NCBI GenBank assembly: GCA_024803745.1
Contig: JANJXV010000040.1
Span: 896,001 to 960,000, forward strand
Length of the DNA stretch: 64,000 nt
From: Megascapheus bottae
Lineage: Eukaryota; Chordata; Mammalia; Rodentia; Geomyidae
Reading direction: 5' to 3'
Part shown: piece by piece, positions 1-10,502 of the stretch
How the letters are laid out: the number at the start of each line of letters is the position of its first letter
Numbering within the stretch: the first letter of the stretch is position 1
Program-made: the position numbers and the translations under genes
The notes under the pieces: generated by a model
What the model saw: the letters and a program-made list of their open reading frames with translations, nothing else
Database searches by the model: none
What the model was told of the DNA's origin: nothing

Positions 1-360
1 AATAGAAACACAGAATTACTGAGGAATTCAAAACAGAGAACAAAGTGGTTTTGTTGGTGGTGGTTTTTTAGACCCGGTCTCCTTTTGTTGGTCGGAAATC
101 CCTGCCCTCAAGCTCAACTTGTACTCAGTATTGAGGAGCTGGGACTACAGGCGGGTACTACTGTGCCCGGCTTCCACTCTGCCCAGCGTCCATGATAAGA
201 ACGTACAAGGAGAAATTGTTAGGTGGCATAGTTGGGGGTCTGCGTGTTGGTGAAAACCGAGTTCGTGTGGCCAGTTGTGAAATTGGATTAAGAAGGAAGT
301 AAGAACCATTGTCAGGGAGGCGTGTGAAAGGTGTTACCCAGATGTGGTATGGGCAACTGG

Positions 361-596
361 CCACTGGAAACTCACGCCTGTCACCCCAGCTACTCTGGAG
401 GTTGAGATCTGAGGATTGAGGTTCAAAGCCAGCCCGGGCAGGAAAGTCCATGAGACGCTCATCTCCAAGGAACCGCCAGAAAACCAGGAGTGGAGCTGTG
501 GTTCAAGAGGTAGAGCGCCAGCTTTGAGCACAGAGAGCTCAGGGACAGGCCCTGAGTTCAAGCCCAAGCCCCAGGACTGGCATAGACACAGACACA

Positions 597-645
<49 letters not shown>
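361..645 (+). repeat. Composite SINE (7SL-like head, tRNA-like tail) ending in (CA)n
   Basis: The head reads like an Alu/B1 monomer (CTCACGCCTGT, GAGATCTGAGGAT, TTCAAAGCCAGCCCGGGCAG). It continues into a tRNA-like tail with A-box and B-box-like words (GTGGTTCAAGAGGTAGAGCGCC and CCTGAGTTCAAGCCC, 485-570). The 3' end runs into a (CA)n microsatellite of about 45 bp at 598-644. The same composite recurs dozens of times in the window in both orientations and serves as the reference copy for other entries. Confidence 0.8.
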
Positions 646-647
<2 letters not shown>

Positions 648-1594
648 GTACATTTTAAGCCAGATGTAATCTCTTACATAGGTAGAGTTAGGGAGGGGGG
701 GGAGGGACTTCCTGTGGTGGGAAGGGAGGGACCCTCAGCCCACATCCTTTCTTCTGGTTTCCATCTCTCGGCGGTGTCCTTGGTCACCACTCTACCCGAG
801 GACGATAGCAAATGCTGCAAGTGCTGTGGTCAGGAGCTGTCTGCTGGCTTGGAGACGCGTTTGCTGGTCTCACTTCCCATTTTAGCCTCCCCATTCCCCA
901 TCCACAGGCTCCTTCTAGAAAGTTCTCTACCTGTCCCCTGGGCTGTTTTGTGTGTGTGTGTTCACGGAAGGCTGGCACGCTACCCTTTGATCATGCTTTT
1001 GGAGGGTGAACTGGACCGTGGCGTCTCATGGCGTGGTCTGCTGGAGCTGGCCTCGAATCGGGAGCCTCCGACCTCAGCCTCCACGAGTCAGCTGGATTGC
1101 AGGCGTCATCGCCGGCTCCCCACACAGACGTGTGTGCATGTCCCCATTTTACAGATGGGGACACTGGGGGGGAAAGAGGCACTGAAGAGTGAGGCTGGGA
1201 CTTTAAACTGGATTGGAGGGTCAGGACTTTCCCTCTTCCTTAATGGTCCACCGATAATGGCTAGATAATGCTACCTGGGATTTTGACCGTGGGTCTGATG
1301 GCCTTGAACTTCTTTGTGGTGGGTCTCCTAATGGAACCTGAAATGGGCTAGGCAAGACCTTTGTTTTGTTTAGTACCTAGAACAAGCCTGGAATGTTCTA
1401 AAAGCCCTGTAAGCGTTTGAGGAGGGGAAGGGGGGGAGGAAGAAGCCGTCAAAATAACAGTCTTGTGGCTTCGTAATGAGTCTCGGGCAGAGGGCCCTAA
1501 GCCACGTGCAAAGCTCTGGGTTTGAGCATTAGTCCTGCAAAGCGCTCACAGCAATCCACACCTGCACATAACCTCATGAAGACTACTTTGGAGC

Positions 1595-1800
1595 CAGCCA
1601 GGCACCAGTGCCTCAGGCCTGTGAGGCCCCAGCCACTCTGGAGGCTGAGATCTGAGGACTGCCATTCAGAGCCAGCCCGGAGAGACCAGCCCAGCAAACT
1701 CCACAATTCGCCTGCAGAAAGCTAGAAGTGGGGGGCCAAACCAGAGCCTGTGACCCTGGGTTCAAGCCCTGGGATCTGATCCTCACATACAGAAAAGAAA
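1595..1800 (+). repeat. Composite SINE, sense
   Basis: The 7SL-like head (AGGCTGAGATCTGAGGACTG) and tRNA-like tail match the reference copy at 361-645. An A-rich end (AGAAAAGAAAAAGAGAG) follows at about 1792-1808. It lies head to head with the antisense copy that starts at 1815. Confidence 0.75.
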
Positions 1801-1814
1801 AAGAGAGGGTTTGT

Positions 1815-2040
1815 GGTGGTGGTGGTGGATCATGCAACTTGAACTCTGGGCCTGGGCGCTGTCCCTGAGCTCTTCAGCTCAAGGCTACTGTCCTACCCAT
1901 GGAGCCCCACTTCCGGTTTTCTGGTGGTTAACTGGAGGTAGGAGTCTTGGGGTTTTTACTGTCCGGGCTGGCTTCGAACCACCATCCTCAGATCTCAGCC
2001 TCCTGAGTGGTGAGGATGAGCCACCGCGCCTGGCTTCCTA
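1815..2040 (-). repeat. Composite SINE, antisense
   Basis: This reads in reverse as tail (GGCGCTGTCCCTGAGCTCTT) then head (GGCTTCGAACCACCATCCTC, ATCTCAGCCTCCTGAGTGG). It is full length or nearly so. With the sense copy at 1595-1800 it forms an inverted pair that could fold in RNA. Confidence 0.75.
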
Positions 2041-2331
2041 AGAATTCTTCCGTCCAGGCTGTCTGGGAACCATGATCCCCCTTATCTCAGTCTCTCAAGT
2101 AGCTGGAATTACAGGCGGGCCCCGTGGCTTTCACTCAATTCCCTTTTCCAATTCCAGGTCTTCATTACTGATGAAGCCGTGCCCAGAGTCAAACCCTTGA
2201 CCTCCCCTCCATTCCCCTGCTGGGCTGTGCCCTCTCCCGGGTGGCAGGCAGCCTGCCACGCTGAAGTCTGGTAGAGTCTCGATGCCACCCACCTAGCTGG
2301 CCCTTCCTCCTCCACCACCAGGACGTCCACC

Positions 2332-3471
2332 ATGTCGGTCGCCAACTCCTCGGTGAATGCTTCTTCGAACAGCACCCTGGTCCCTTGCCGGGACTACAGA
2401 ACGACCCACCTGTTGCATATGGTCGTGTACAGCTTGGTGTTGGGGGCCGGCCTTCCCCTCAATGCCTTAGCCCTCTGGATCTTCCTGAAAGTTCTACGCC
2501 TGCGCTCGGTGGTCAGCGTGTACATGTGCAACCTGGCGGCCAGTGACCTCCTGTTCACGCTCTCCCTGCCCCTCCGTCTCTCCTATTACACGCTCCACCA
2601 CTGGCCCTTCCCTGAGATCCTGTGTCAGATTTCGGGCGCCATCTTCCAAATCAACATGTATGGCAGCTGTATCTTCCTGATGCTCATCAACGTGGACCGT
2701 TTCGTGGCCATCGTGTATCCCCTGCGGCTGCGTCACCTCCGCCGGCCGCGCGTGGCCTGGCGCGTGTGTCTGGGCGTGTGGACCTTGATCTTGGTGTTTG
2801 CCGTCCCCGCAGCCCACGTGCACCGCCCGTCGAGCTGCAGCTACAGGAACAGCAGCGTGGTGCATCTGTGCTTTGAGAGCTTCAGCGATGACCTGTGGAG
2901 AAGCGGGCTGCTGCCCCTGCTGCTGCTGGCGGAGGCCCTGGGTTTTCTGTTACCCCTGGCCGCCGTGATCTACTCCTCGGGCCTGGTGTTCTGGACCCTG
3001 GCACGTCCCCAGGCCACCCAGAGTCAACGCCGTCGGAAGACCATGCGCCTGCTGTTGGCCAACCTCGTGATCTTCCTGCTGTGTTTCGTGCCCTATAATT
3101 GCACCCTGGCCGTCTATGGCGTCCTCCGGGGCGAACTGGTGGCTGCCAGCCAAGAGGCCCGTGACCAGGTACGTGGGGTTCTGATGGTGATGGTGCTGTT
3201 GGCCGGCGTCAACTGCGTGCTGGATCCACTGGTGTATTACTGCAGCGCCGAGGGTTTCCGCAACACCCTCCGGGGCTTCCACAGTCCCCACGAGAGGAGG
3301 GCCATGGACACCCACGGGGCCAGGGAGGTCCTGGCTGACCAGCCCTCCGACGCCACCCACACCACCACCACCACCACCACCACAGTCCTGGATACCACCA
3401 GTCAGGAGTTACTGCAGTCCCCCAACGCCGGGAAGCCCTCTCCGCAGAGCCCCCAGGATTCCGCCCTCTGA
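2332..3471 (+). CDS. LPAR5: Lysophosphatidic acid receptor 5 (class A GPCR)
   Basis: This G-protein-coupled receptor for lysophosphatidic acid acts at the plasma membrane. The single open exon gives 379 residues, against 372 in human. Seven hydrophobic segments are evident: TM1 about 27-50, TM2 58-80, TM3 100-125, TM4 140-160, TM5 190-220, TM6 238-262 and TM7 282-304. N-glycosylation sites (NSS, NAS, NST) lie in the first 15 residues. The TM3 motif is DRF (122-124) rather than DRY, and the TM7 motif is DPLVY (298-302) rather than NPxxY. Both are typical of this purinergic-like receptor branch. TM6 carries CFVPYN. The C-tail holds eight consecutive threonines (344-351) encoded by an ACC repeat near 3357-3384, which makes up most of the extra length. 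The start is chosen because the splice acceptor at 2321 lies just upstream and the context (CCACCATGT) is good. Confidence 0.95.
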   Translation: MSVANSSVNASSNSTLVPCRDYRTTHLLHMVVYSLVLGAGLPLNALALWIFLKVLRLRSVVSVYMCNLAASDLLFTLSLPLRLSYYTLHHWPFPEILCQISGAIFQINMYGSCIFLMLINVDRFVAIVYPLRLRHLRRPRVAWRVCLGVWTLILVFAVPAAHVHRPSSCSYRNSSVVHLCFESFSDDLWRSGLLPLLLLAEALGFLLPLAAVIYSSGLVFWTLARPQATQSQRRRKTMRLLLANLVIFLLCFVPYNCTLAVYGVLRGELVAASQEARDQVRGVLMVMVLLAGVNCVLDPLVYYCSAEGFRNTLRGFHSPHERRAMDTHGAREVLADQPSDATHTTTTTTTTVLDTTSQELLQSPNAGKPSPQSPQDSAL

Positions 3472-3540
3472 ACCCACAGGATGGCAGCATCCTCTGCAGG
3501 GAAGGTGTAGGCTAGTGAGGCAGGCAGAGCTTCCGTTATC

Positions 3541-3775
3541 CTCTATGCAAATGAGGGAGGCGGGGCCACAGTCTGTGCAACTAGGCTGGGCAGAACATTG
3601 TTGGCCTCTATGCAAATGAGGTGGGTGGAGCCCCGTAGTCTATGCAGATGGGCCAGGCAGAGCACCATTATCCTCTATGCAAATGAGGAGGAAGAGACAT
3701 CCTTCTCTATGCGAATTAAGTGGGAGGAGCGATGTTGCCTATGCAAATGAGCCATCAACCTCACCTATGCAAGCC
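3541..3775 (+). repeat. Tandem array of ATGCAAAT octamers 3' of LPAR5
   Basis: Four perfect ATGCAAAT octamers start at 3545, 3610, 3677 and 3741. Variants start at 3574, 3642, 3709 and 3767. The spacing is 26-35 bp, most often 32, so this is a degenerate tandem repeat with a unit of about 32 bp. Each unit also carries a GAGG(N)GG(N)GG segment. ATGCAAAT is the POU-domain (Oct1/Oct2) recognition octamer. Whether the array is bound is unknown. It begins 70 bases after the LPAR5 stop codon, so it may be in the 3' UTR. Confidence 0.8.
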
Positions 3776-3779
3776 ACGA

Positions 3780-5110
3780 GTCACAGCCCCACCTCTGGTT
3801 TTCTGGTGGTTCATTGGAGCTCAGAGTCTGCTGGACGTTCGTTTCCCCGGGCTGGCTTTGAACTGCGATCCTTAGATCTCAGCCTCCTGAGTGGCTGGGA
3901 TGACAGACAGATGTGAGCTGTTGGCTCCTGACAGTGAGGGAGGGATTTCCAGTCTTGTTACCTGCTAACTTCTGGGCTGATCTTACAGCCGTGGGGCCAG
4001 CGCCTCTTACCTCTGCCTGGATTTCCTCTGCTCAGCAGGAAGGCACAGTCTATCTGATATGGATGGAATCTGTGGTGTGTGTCCTTTGATTCCTCTCCTC
4101 CCAGGGTGGGGTAGCTGGGGGCAGGGCCCAGCTGTAGGCTGGGGTGCTTTTTTTTTTTTATTTGCCTGTCCTGGGTCTTGAGCTCAGGGCCTGAGCACTG
4201 TCCTTGGGTTTTCTCAAGGCTAGAGCTCTACCACTTGAGCCACAGCACCATTTCCAGCTTTTTCTATGTATGTGGTACTGAGGGATCAAACCCAGGTCTT
4301 CATGCATGCTAGGCAAGCACTTTAACCACTAGGCCAAACTCCCAGCCCCTGAGTTTTGTTTCTTGGTTGCCAGTACTGGGGTTTGAATGCAGGGCCTAGG
4401 TAACTCTAGCTTTTTCTGCTCAAGTCTGGCAACTCTGCCATCTGCACCACACTTCCACTTTTTTTTTTTTTCCTGGTGGTTCACTGGAGATAAAAATCTC
4501 ACAGAAGCCGGGTGTGGTGGCTCACGCCTGTAATCCTACCTACTCAGGAGGCTGAGATCTGAGGACGGATGTTCAAAGCCAGCCAGGACACTAGAGACCC
4601 AGGCTGGCTTTAAAACACTATCCTCAGATCTAAGAGTGGCTAAATGAGCGAGCCTCTTTTTTTTCCCCTTCTGTTCTCAGATCTTAATTCTTGGCCCCTT
4701 TTGTAGCTCAGCCCTTTCAGCGTTTCCGCCATTCTAGGTGCTTAATATTTTTTCTGTCTAGAGAAAGGAGAATATTCTTTGCACAACAGCATTATTATCA
4801 AGTTTTCTGGTCACACCCACTGGACGCTCGTAAAACCGGAGGATTGCAAAAGGTTTTAGGTTGTTTTTGTTCCCTCCGTGAATACCATGTTAGAATTAAA
4901 CGCCACTTTATTTATTTATTTATTGTGTTTTTTTCAGACAGGGTCTCCAGTTTTTACCCTAGCTGGCCTTCCTCCGTGGCTTGGATCTCAGACCTTTCCT
5001 GTGTCTCAGATCCTCAGATCTTAGTCTGTTTACTGAGATGAGATGGTCCCAATCGTTCTTTGCCTGAGCTGGCCTTGAAGTCTGATCCTCTCAGGATCTA
5101 CCTCCAGGAT
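3780..5110. repeat. SINE cluster downstream of LPAR5
   Basis: Copies recognised: antisense composite SINE 3780-3925; antisense IDL-Geo-type copy (ID-like head plus tRNA-like tail) 4150-4350, with CATGCTAGGCAAGCACT marking the ID-like head; sense 7SL-like head 4500-4600; degraded antisense fragments 4935-5100. A short TTTA repeat lies at 4906-4923. No gene and no AATAAA signal clearly belonging to LPAR5 was found here, so the LPAR5 3' end is not placed. Confidence 0.65.
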
Positions 5111-5599
5111 AGTTGGCATCTCTGGCTGGCACTGCCACAAGCCCTTGCTAATAAGTTTTGAAGACACAGGAATACACGGCCCGCATTAATGCATTGGAAG
5201 AATGGTTATCGTATCACCATTGTTTCGTTTCTGGACCTTTCCGTGGTCTGTGTTCAAGAATGAGAACAAGAGTGATTAGAACAACTGATCCTTTGGTAGC
5301 ACTATAACATTGTGTGTGTGTGTGTTTCACAAGTAAATCTATTGTGTCTTTATTGCCCTGTGGGTGATTTACAGTGGTAAAATGACCCCTGGTGGCCAAT
5401 TTAAGGAACAGACTCAAGTTCCTCCGGCCTAGTCTTGCCGTCTGATCTTTCCAGCATCCACCCCTGCTCTCAGCTCCTCCTCCTGCTCCCCCTTCTTTTC
5501 ACTCCTGGGGGAACCAGAGCTGTGACTTTTTTTCCCCCCTCAACAGATAGCACCAAACTTCCTGGGAGTAAAAACTTTAAAAAAAAAAAGAAGAAGAAG

Positions 5600-5865
5600 A
5601 AAGGCCAGGCGGGTGTGATGGCTTCCCGCCTGTCGTCCTAGCTACTCAGGAGGCTGAGACCTGAGGATCCAGGTTCAAAGCCAGCCCAGACACAAAAAAA
5701 CCCGAGACTCTGATCTCCAGTGAACCTCTAGAAAATGGGAAATGGGGCTTGGCTCAAGGGTAGGGTGGTAGCCTTGAGCTGCAGAGCTCAGAGACAGCGC
5801 CCAGGCCCAGAGTTCAAGCCCCATGACCCACAAGAAGAAGAAGAAGAAGGAGAAGAAGAAGCAGC
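5600..5865 (+). repeat. Composite SINE with (GAA)n tail
   Basis: A sense copy of the 7SL-head composite. The A-rich 3' end has become a GAA/AGA microsatellite (5831-5862). An A-rich stretch also precedes the copy (5579-5601). Confidence 0.7.
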
Positions 5866-6664
5866 AGCATGTGCGATGTTTGACACTTCTCAATTTTAAA
5901 AGTTACTGCAGGGGAAGCCCAGGTGCTACTAAAAAAGGCTTGAACTGTGGAGGATTGAGGTCTGAGGCCAGCCTGAGCTGAAAAGTCTCAGAGGCTTCTT
6001 CCCGCTAAAATAACCAGTAAAATGCCAGACTGGAGGCATAACTCACGAGGTAAAACACCCTGCTCTAAGCAAAAAATAAACAAATAAATAACAAATAAGT
6101 CCAGTGACAGTGTAAGACACAAAATTAAAATGCTGGGGAATGGTGTGCACACACACACACACACACACGCACGAGTATTTTGCATATGGAAGCATAAGTG
6201 AATTCCAAAATAATCCAAATCGCATGTACACATATATATAAACTTCAATTAGATGTGCCAAAAAACCCCATCTTCTAGCCTACTGTATAGTTTGCTTATT
6301 TATTTATTTATTCTGCTGTTGTTCCCCCTCGTGTCGTTTCCCCTAATTGTAATAAATTAATCGCGGGCTCAATAAAAATGCACTGGATGAATGAATCTAT
6401 TTCTGTGAGGGAATTTGCTATGCAGTGGATGCAGTGTGTGTGTGGGGGGGTTCTGCCTGTAATGACAGTGGGTCCTGGAGCAGGTTTGGGGGGTTGATTG
6501 GACATTGGAACCCCTAAAATCTCATTGGGGAGGTTTTCCAGGCAGGGAGACAAAGCTAGGGAAATTCCAAAGTGAGCTGGAGAAAAGCCTAAGAAATAAA
6601 GGGAAGATGGAGGTGTGTGTGTGGGGGGGAAATGGGGAGACGGCTAGGAAAGGGGTGAAAAGAA
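5866..6664. other. Noncoding stretch without recognisable gene
   Basis: AT-rich compared with the rest of the window. It holds a (CA)n run at 6148-6170, a TTTA repeat at 6295-6313, ID-like tail fragments near 6030-6070, and AATAAA hexamers near 6350 and 6370. No exon or promoter is evident. Confidence 0.4.
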
Positions 6665-7445
6665 GAACAGAGCCAGGTGGCCGTGGTTCACGCCTGCATC
6701 TCAGAAGGCAGATCGGAGAATCCTGGTTCGAAGCCAGCCCAGGCAGAAAAGTCCGTGAGACTCTTATCTCCAGTAAACCACGAGGAAAAGAACCGGAGGT
6801 GTCCCTGTGGCTCGAGTGCAAGAGTTCAAGGCCCAAAAGCAAAGAAGAAAAACAACGCAAAGCCCTGTTCGTCTTCACGTCTGCAGTCGTTCCTTCCCAT
6901 TTCTTTTGCACCATCCGAATCCACTCACCCCGCCACCTTGCCTTCTTTCTTTTGCGGTGTGTGTGTGTGGGGGGGCTGTCCTTCAGGTTCTCATCACAAG
7001 CAAAGGGTCGTTGCCTGCCTCCTCCATTAAGGACCTTCTGTCTCCTGCTGTTGACAGGACTTAGGGCCCTTAAGGTAACATAGGAGTTCGCGAAAGAGGA
7101 CACATCCAGGGGAACTAAGACCTACCTTGGCCAGTACCATCTTAAGGGAAATGGCTTCCAGACCGGAAATGCGGCGAGGAAAAGTTGGGAAGGTAAAAAT
7201 CGCACCCCCAGGAAGGGCTTCTTGCTGTCCAGGCTACCTGGAGTTCCAGCGCTCCCTCGGGAGGCTGAGATGGGAGGATGGCAGTTCCAAGCCAGCCTGG
7301 GCAGGCTGGGAGTGCAGGAGATTCAACCTCTCCAAGGAAGACACCCCAGATGTGGAGCTGTGGTTCAAGGGGTGGAGCGCCAGCCTGGAACGGAAATGGC
7401 TTAAAGGGGAGGGTGTCCAGGCCATGAGTTCAAACCCTAGTGCCT
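6665..7445 (+). repeat. Two sense composite SINEs
   Basis: One copy lies at 6665-6840 and a second at 7215-7445. Both have the 7SL-like head followed by the tRNA-like tail. Between them is unique sequence with short G runs (6966-6974). No coding potential is supported; the long frames here have no codon structure beyond the repeats. Confidence 0.65.
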
Positions 7446-7684
7446 GCAGGGAGAAGGAAGGAAAAGGGAAGGGAGGGAGGAGGCCAGGAGGCCTAGAGGC
7501 TAGAATCGTTCCCGAGTGGTACATCCTGGGACAATTAGGAAGCAAAGTTTCTCACTGAAGACTTGGAGAACTTTGAATCAAACAAACCTTGGGTACTAAC
7601 TGGTTCGGTCACTCTGGGGTCCTGGGTGACACTGGGGCGGTGGCCGGGTCAGGGAGGTCACAGGATGGCACCTAGTGGTGGGGT

Positions 7685-7740
7685 GGGGAGGAGGAGGAAG
7701 AGGAGGAGGAGGAGGAGGAGGAGGAAGAGGAGGAGGAGAT
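7685..7740 (+). repeat. (GGA)n microsatellite
   Basis: About 55 bases of GGA/GAA triplets on the plus strand. This is a polypurine tract able to form triplex or G-quadruplex structures. It marks the left edge of the G-rich minisatellite zone that runs to the CHD4 promoter. Confidence 0.85.
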
Positions 7741-7924
7741 GGCCGCCGTGCCCTGAACACCAGGACCAGGGGAACTGGCCTGGAAGGAGGCCCCCCGGGC
7801 TGGGCACGGTTGCCATGGATGCTGGGTCAAGCAGGCAGCCTTGAGGGCAGAGGCTGGCGGGCTGCCCTGTGGGGGCATCGTGTGCCCATGCTGGGGGTGA
7901 GGGGCAGGGCGGGCAGGGGGGGTG

Positions 7925-8430
7925 CAGGGAGGACCCTGGGTGCAGGCTGGGCAGGGCCAGGCTGGGCAGGGCCAGGCCGGGCTGGGAGAGGGGACAGCAG
8001 GGCCAGGCTGGGCAGGGCCAGGCCGGGCTGGGAGAGGGGACAGCAGGGCCAGGCCCGGCAGGGCAGGCTGGCCAGGGAGTGGGGGACAGCAGGGCCAGGC
8101 TGGGCTGGGAGAGGGGACAGCAGGGCCAGGCCGGGCAGGGCCAGGCCGGGCTGGGAGAGGGGACAGCAGGGCCAGGCCGGGCAGGGCCAGGCCGGGCTGG
8201 GAGAGGGGACAGCAGGGCCAGGCCGGGCAGGGCCAGGCCGGGCTGGGAGAGGGGACAGCAGGGCCAGGCCGGGCTGGGAGAGGGGACAGCAGGGCCAGGC
8301 TGGGCAGGGCCAGGCCGGGCTGGGAGAGGGGACAGCAGGGCCAGGCCGGGCAGGGCATGGCCAGGCGGGCTAGGCAGGCCGGGGAGTGGGGACAGCAGGG
8401 CCTGCAGGGCCAGCAGGGAGGCCGGTGGGT
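7925..8430 (+). repeat. GC-rich minisatellite, 46/31-bp units
   Basis: The word GGGGACAGCAGGGCCAGG recurs with its A at 7994, 8040, 8086, 8117, 8163, 8209, 8255, 8286, 8332 and 8392. Spacings are therefore 46, 46, 31, 46, 46, 46, 31, 46 and 60. The 31-bp units lack a 15-bp internal segment (GGCCAGGCCGGGCAG). All frames read as Gly/Ala/Gln/Arg repeats, so the long open frames here are artefacts of the repeat. Confidence 0.95.
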
Positions 8431-8495
8431 GGCTGTCGGGCTGACACAGCCGGGGATGGGAGCCACTAGGCTGGGGTTTGGCCCACAGGTCAGGC

Positions 8496-9420
8496 GGCTG
8501 CAGTATTATGGGATGGCGAGGCCCTAGGAGACAGGGGGGAGTATTATGGGATGGCCAGGCCCTAGGAGACGGGGGGGAGTATTATGGGATGGCGAGGCCC
8601 TAGGAGACAGGGGGGAGTATTATGGGATGGCCAGGCCCTAGGAGACGGGGGGAGTATTATGGGATGGCGAGGCCCTAGGAGACAGGGGGGAGTATTATGG
8701 GATGGCGAGGCCCTAGGAGACAGGGGGGAGTATTATGGGATGGCCAGGGCCTAGGAGACAGGGGGGAGTATTATGGGATGGCGAGGTCCTAGGAGACAGG
8801 GGGGAGTATTATGGGATGGCGAGGCCCTAAGAGACAGGGGGGAATATTATGGGATGGCGAGGGCCTAGGAGCCGGGGAGAGTATTATGGGATGGAGCGGC
8901 CCTAGGAGGGGGGGGGGGGAAGTATTATGGGATAATGAAGACCTAGGAGACAGGGGAGAGTATTATGGGATGGTGAGGACCTAGGAGACAGAGGAGAGTA
9001 TTATGGGATGGAGCGGCCCTAGGAGCCCGGGAGAGTATTATGGGATAGTGAAGACCTAGGAGCCGGGGGCGGGGGGGGGGGGGAGGGGGGGAGTATTATG
9101 GGATGGAGCGGCCCTAGGAGGGGGGGGGGAGTATTATGGGATGGCAAGGAGCCGGGGGGGGGGGGGAGTATTATGGGATGGCGAGGCCCGAGGAGCGGGG
9201 GGAGTATTATGGGCTGGCCAGGGCCCGGCTCCAAGTGGAGGCGGGAGGGAGTATTATGGGCTGGAGGCCTCCTGCGACCAGAGGCGCGGGTATTATGGGC
9301 TGGCGAGGCCTTCCGTGGCCGGCGGGGGGGGGGGGGGGCTTATTATGGGATGGCTCTTTGTACCTAGGCCGGGTATTATGGGATGTCGGGAGGGAGGGCC
9401 GGGATCATTATGGGATGGTG
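8496..9420 (+). repeat. 38-bp minisatellite with TATTATGGGATGG core
   Basis: The core starts at 8504, 8542, 8580, 8618, 8655, 8693, 8731, 8769, 8807, 8845, 8882, 8923, 8961, 8999, 9036, 9094, 9132, 9169, 9205, 9252, 9291, 9341, 9374 and 9406. The left half is a regular 38-bp array, each unit also carrying CCCTAGGAGAC and a run of G. From about 9036 the flanks diverge in length and sequence while the core stays nearly unchanged. Its usual variation is GGGATGG to GGGCTGG. All copies have the same orientation. Confidence 0.95.
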
Positions 9421-9656
9421 GAGGGGGAGGCCGTCCTCCCTCGCCCCCTCCTCCACGGCTCCTCCCCATCCTCCCGAGTCGGGGCCCCCGGGGAGCACCT
9501 GGAACCCATTCCACCGCCAGCCAGCAGCCGGCGGCCGGGGCGGGACAGGTGACGGGCGGGGGGGGGGGGGGGAGGGGAGGGGAGGGGAGGGGAGGGGAGG
9601 GGAGGGGCTCCGTCCACCTGCGCCCCGGGCCCCGCCCCCGCTTCCTCCAGGCCGCC
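9421..9656 (+). repeat. G-tract / (GGGGA)n repeat and GC-rich spacer
   Basis: A run of about 15 G starting near 9557 continues as GGGGA repeats to 9608. This is a strong G-quadruplex candidate on the plus strand. The spacer around it is GC-rich, with no supported gene. Confidence 0.75.
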
Positions 9657-9925
9657 TATTATGGGATGGAGGGCCCTGGGGGAGGGGGAGGGGGAGGGGG
9701 AGGGGGAGGGGCGGGGTTGTGATGGGATGGGTGGATGGCTCTGCTTGGGGGGGCGGGGTTGTGATGGGATGGGTGGATGGGCTCTGCTTTGGGGGGCGGG
9801 GTTGTTATGGGATGGGTGGATGGCTCCGTTTTGGGGGGGGCGGGGTTATGATGGGATGGGTGGATGGCTCTGTTTTGGGGGGCGGGGTTATCATGGGATG
9901 GGTGGATGGCTCTGTTTTTATTTTG
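9657..9925 (+). repeat. 42-44-bp minisatellite with ATGGGATGG core
   Basis: One standard TATTATGGGATGG copy lies at 9657. Five units with a related core (GTKATGGGATGGGTGGATGG) follow, with the A of ATGGG at 9722, 9764, 9807, 9851 and 9893. Each unit has TGGCTC and a G-rich GGGGCGGGGTT segment. It seems to be a derived relative of the 38-bp array. Confidence 0.9.
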
Positions 9926-10502
9926 GGGTGCTTCGGCCTCAGCCCTGGGGAGGTGGAGGTTTGGGGCGCGGCGGGGGAGGGGCGGGGTCACTGGCCGGCG
10001 GGCAGAGGAGCCGGCCGGGGCTCCTTCCGCGACCCCAGGCCTGCGGGGCCCTGGGCACCCGAGCCCGGCTCGGGCGGGGCCGCGCTGACCCCGGGGCCTC
10101 GGGCCCCTCCGCCCCTGCTCCCCGTCCCCTCCTGGGCGCCCCCTCCCCCTGCCCTGATCCTCCCCGGGGCCAGAGCAGCGCAGGTTGGGGTCCGCACAGC
10201 ACAGGGTGGGGGGCCCGCGCTCGGTGCCGCCGGGGTTCCGGGAACCCCAGGGCGCGCAGCTCCCCCGCCGTTGCCGGCGGGCCGCCGGGGCACGGACCTC
10301 GGTGACAATCTATGAACCCCGGGTCCGGGTCCTCGGTGCCACGTGGAAGCGAAAAGCCGAAGGTGCTGTGGATCAGGGGGTGGAGCCGCGGGGCCTCGAG
10401 GAAACCCCAGCTCGGCGCGCGGGCCCCGGGTTCAAGACCGCGGCCGGCAGAGCGCAAGCAGAGCGGCCCCGGGCCCCGCTGAGCGTGGAGGGCGCGTTCC
10501 GG
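9926..10502. other. GC-rich CpG-dense stretch without recognised gene
   Basis: CpG-rich, non-repetitive sequence lying between two tandem arrays. It could be a small CpG island, but I see no convincing TATA element, exon or protein match. A degraded tRNA-like SINE tail (GGATCAGGGGGTGGAGCCG, 10372-10390; GGGTTCAAGACC, 10427-10438) is visible. Confidence 0.4.

Larger units (their letters stand above)
1..2321. other. LPAR5 upstream / 5' intron region, SINE-rich
   Basis: No protein-coding exon is recognisable here. The stretch holds several SINE copies (listed separately) and an antisense 7SL-like fragment near 2060-2130. A good splice acceptor (pyrimidine-rich, ending CCACCACCAG at 2312-2321) lies 10 bases before the LPAR5 start codon. 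The end of this stretch is therefore probably an intron in the 5' UTR of LPAR5. The noncoding first exon was not located. The remaining sequence shows nothing I can name. Confidence 0.5.

Noticed and set aside
7675..8527. Long open frames on both strands reading as Gly/Gln/Ala or Pro/Ala/Trp repeats
   Set aside because: They follow the 46/31-bp minisatellite in every frame. There is no splice context, promoter or protein match.
8496..9420. Regular repeats with spacers, considered as a CRISPR-like array
   Set aside because: The spacers are themselves near-identical, the setting is a mammalian genome, and no cas-type gene is present. It is a minisatellite.
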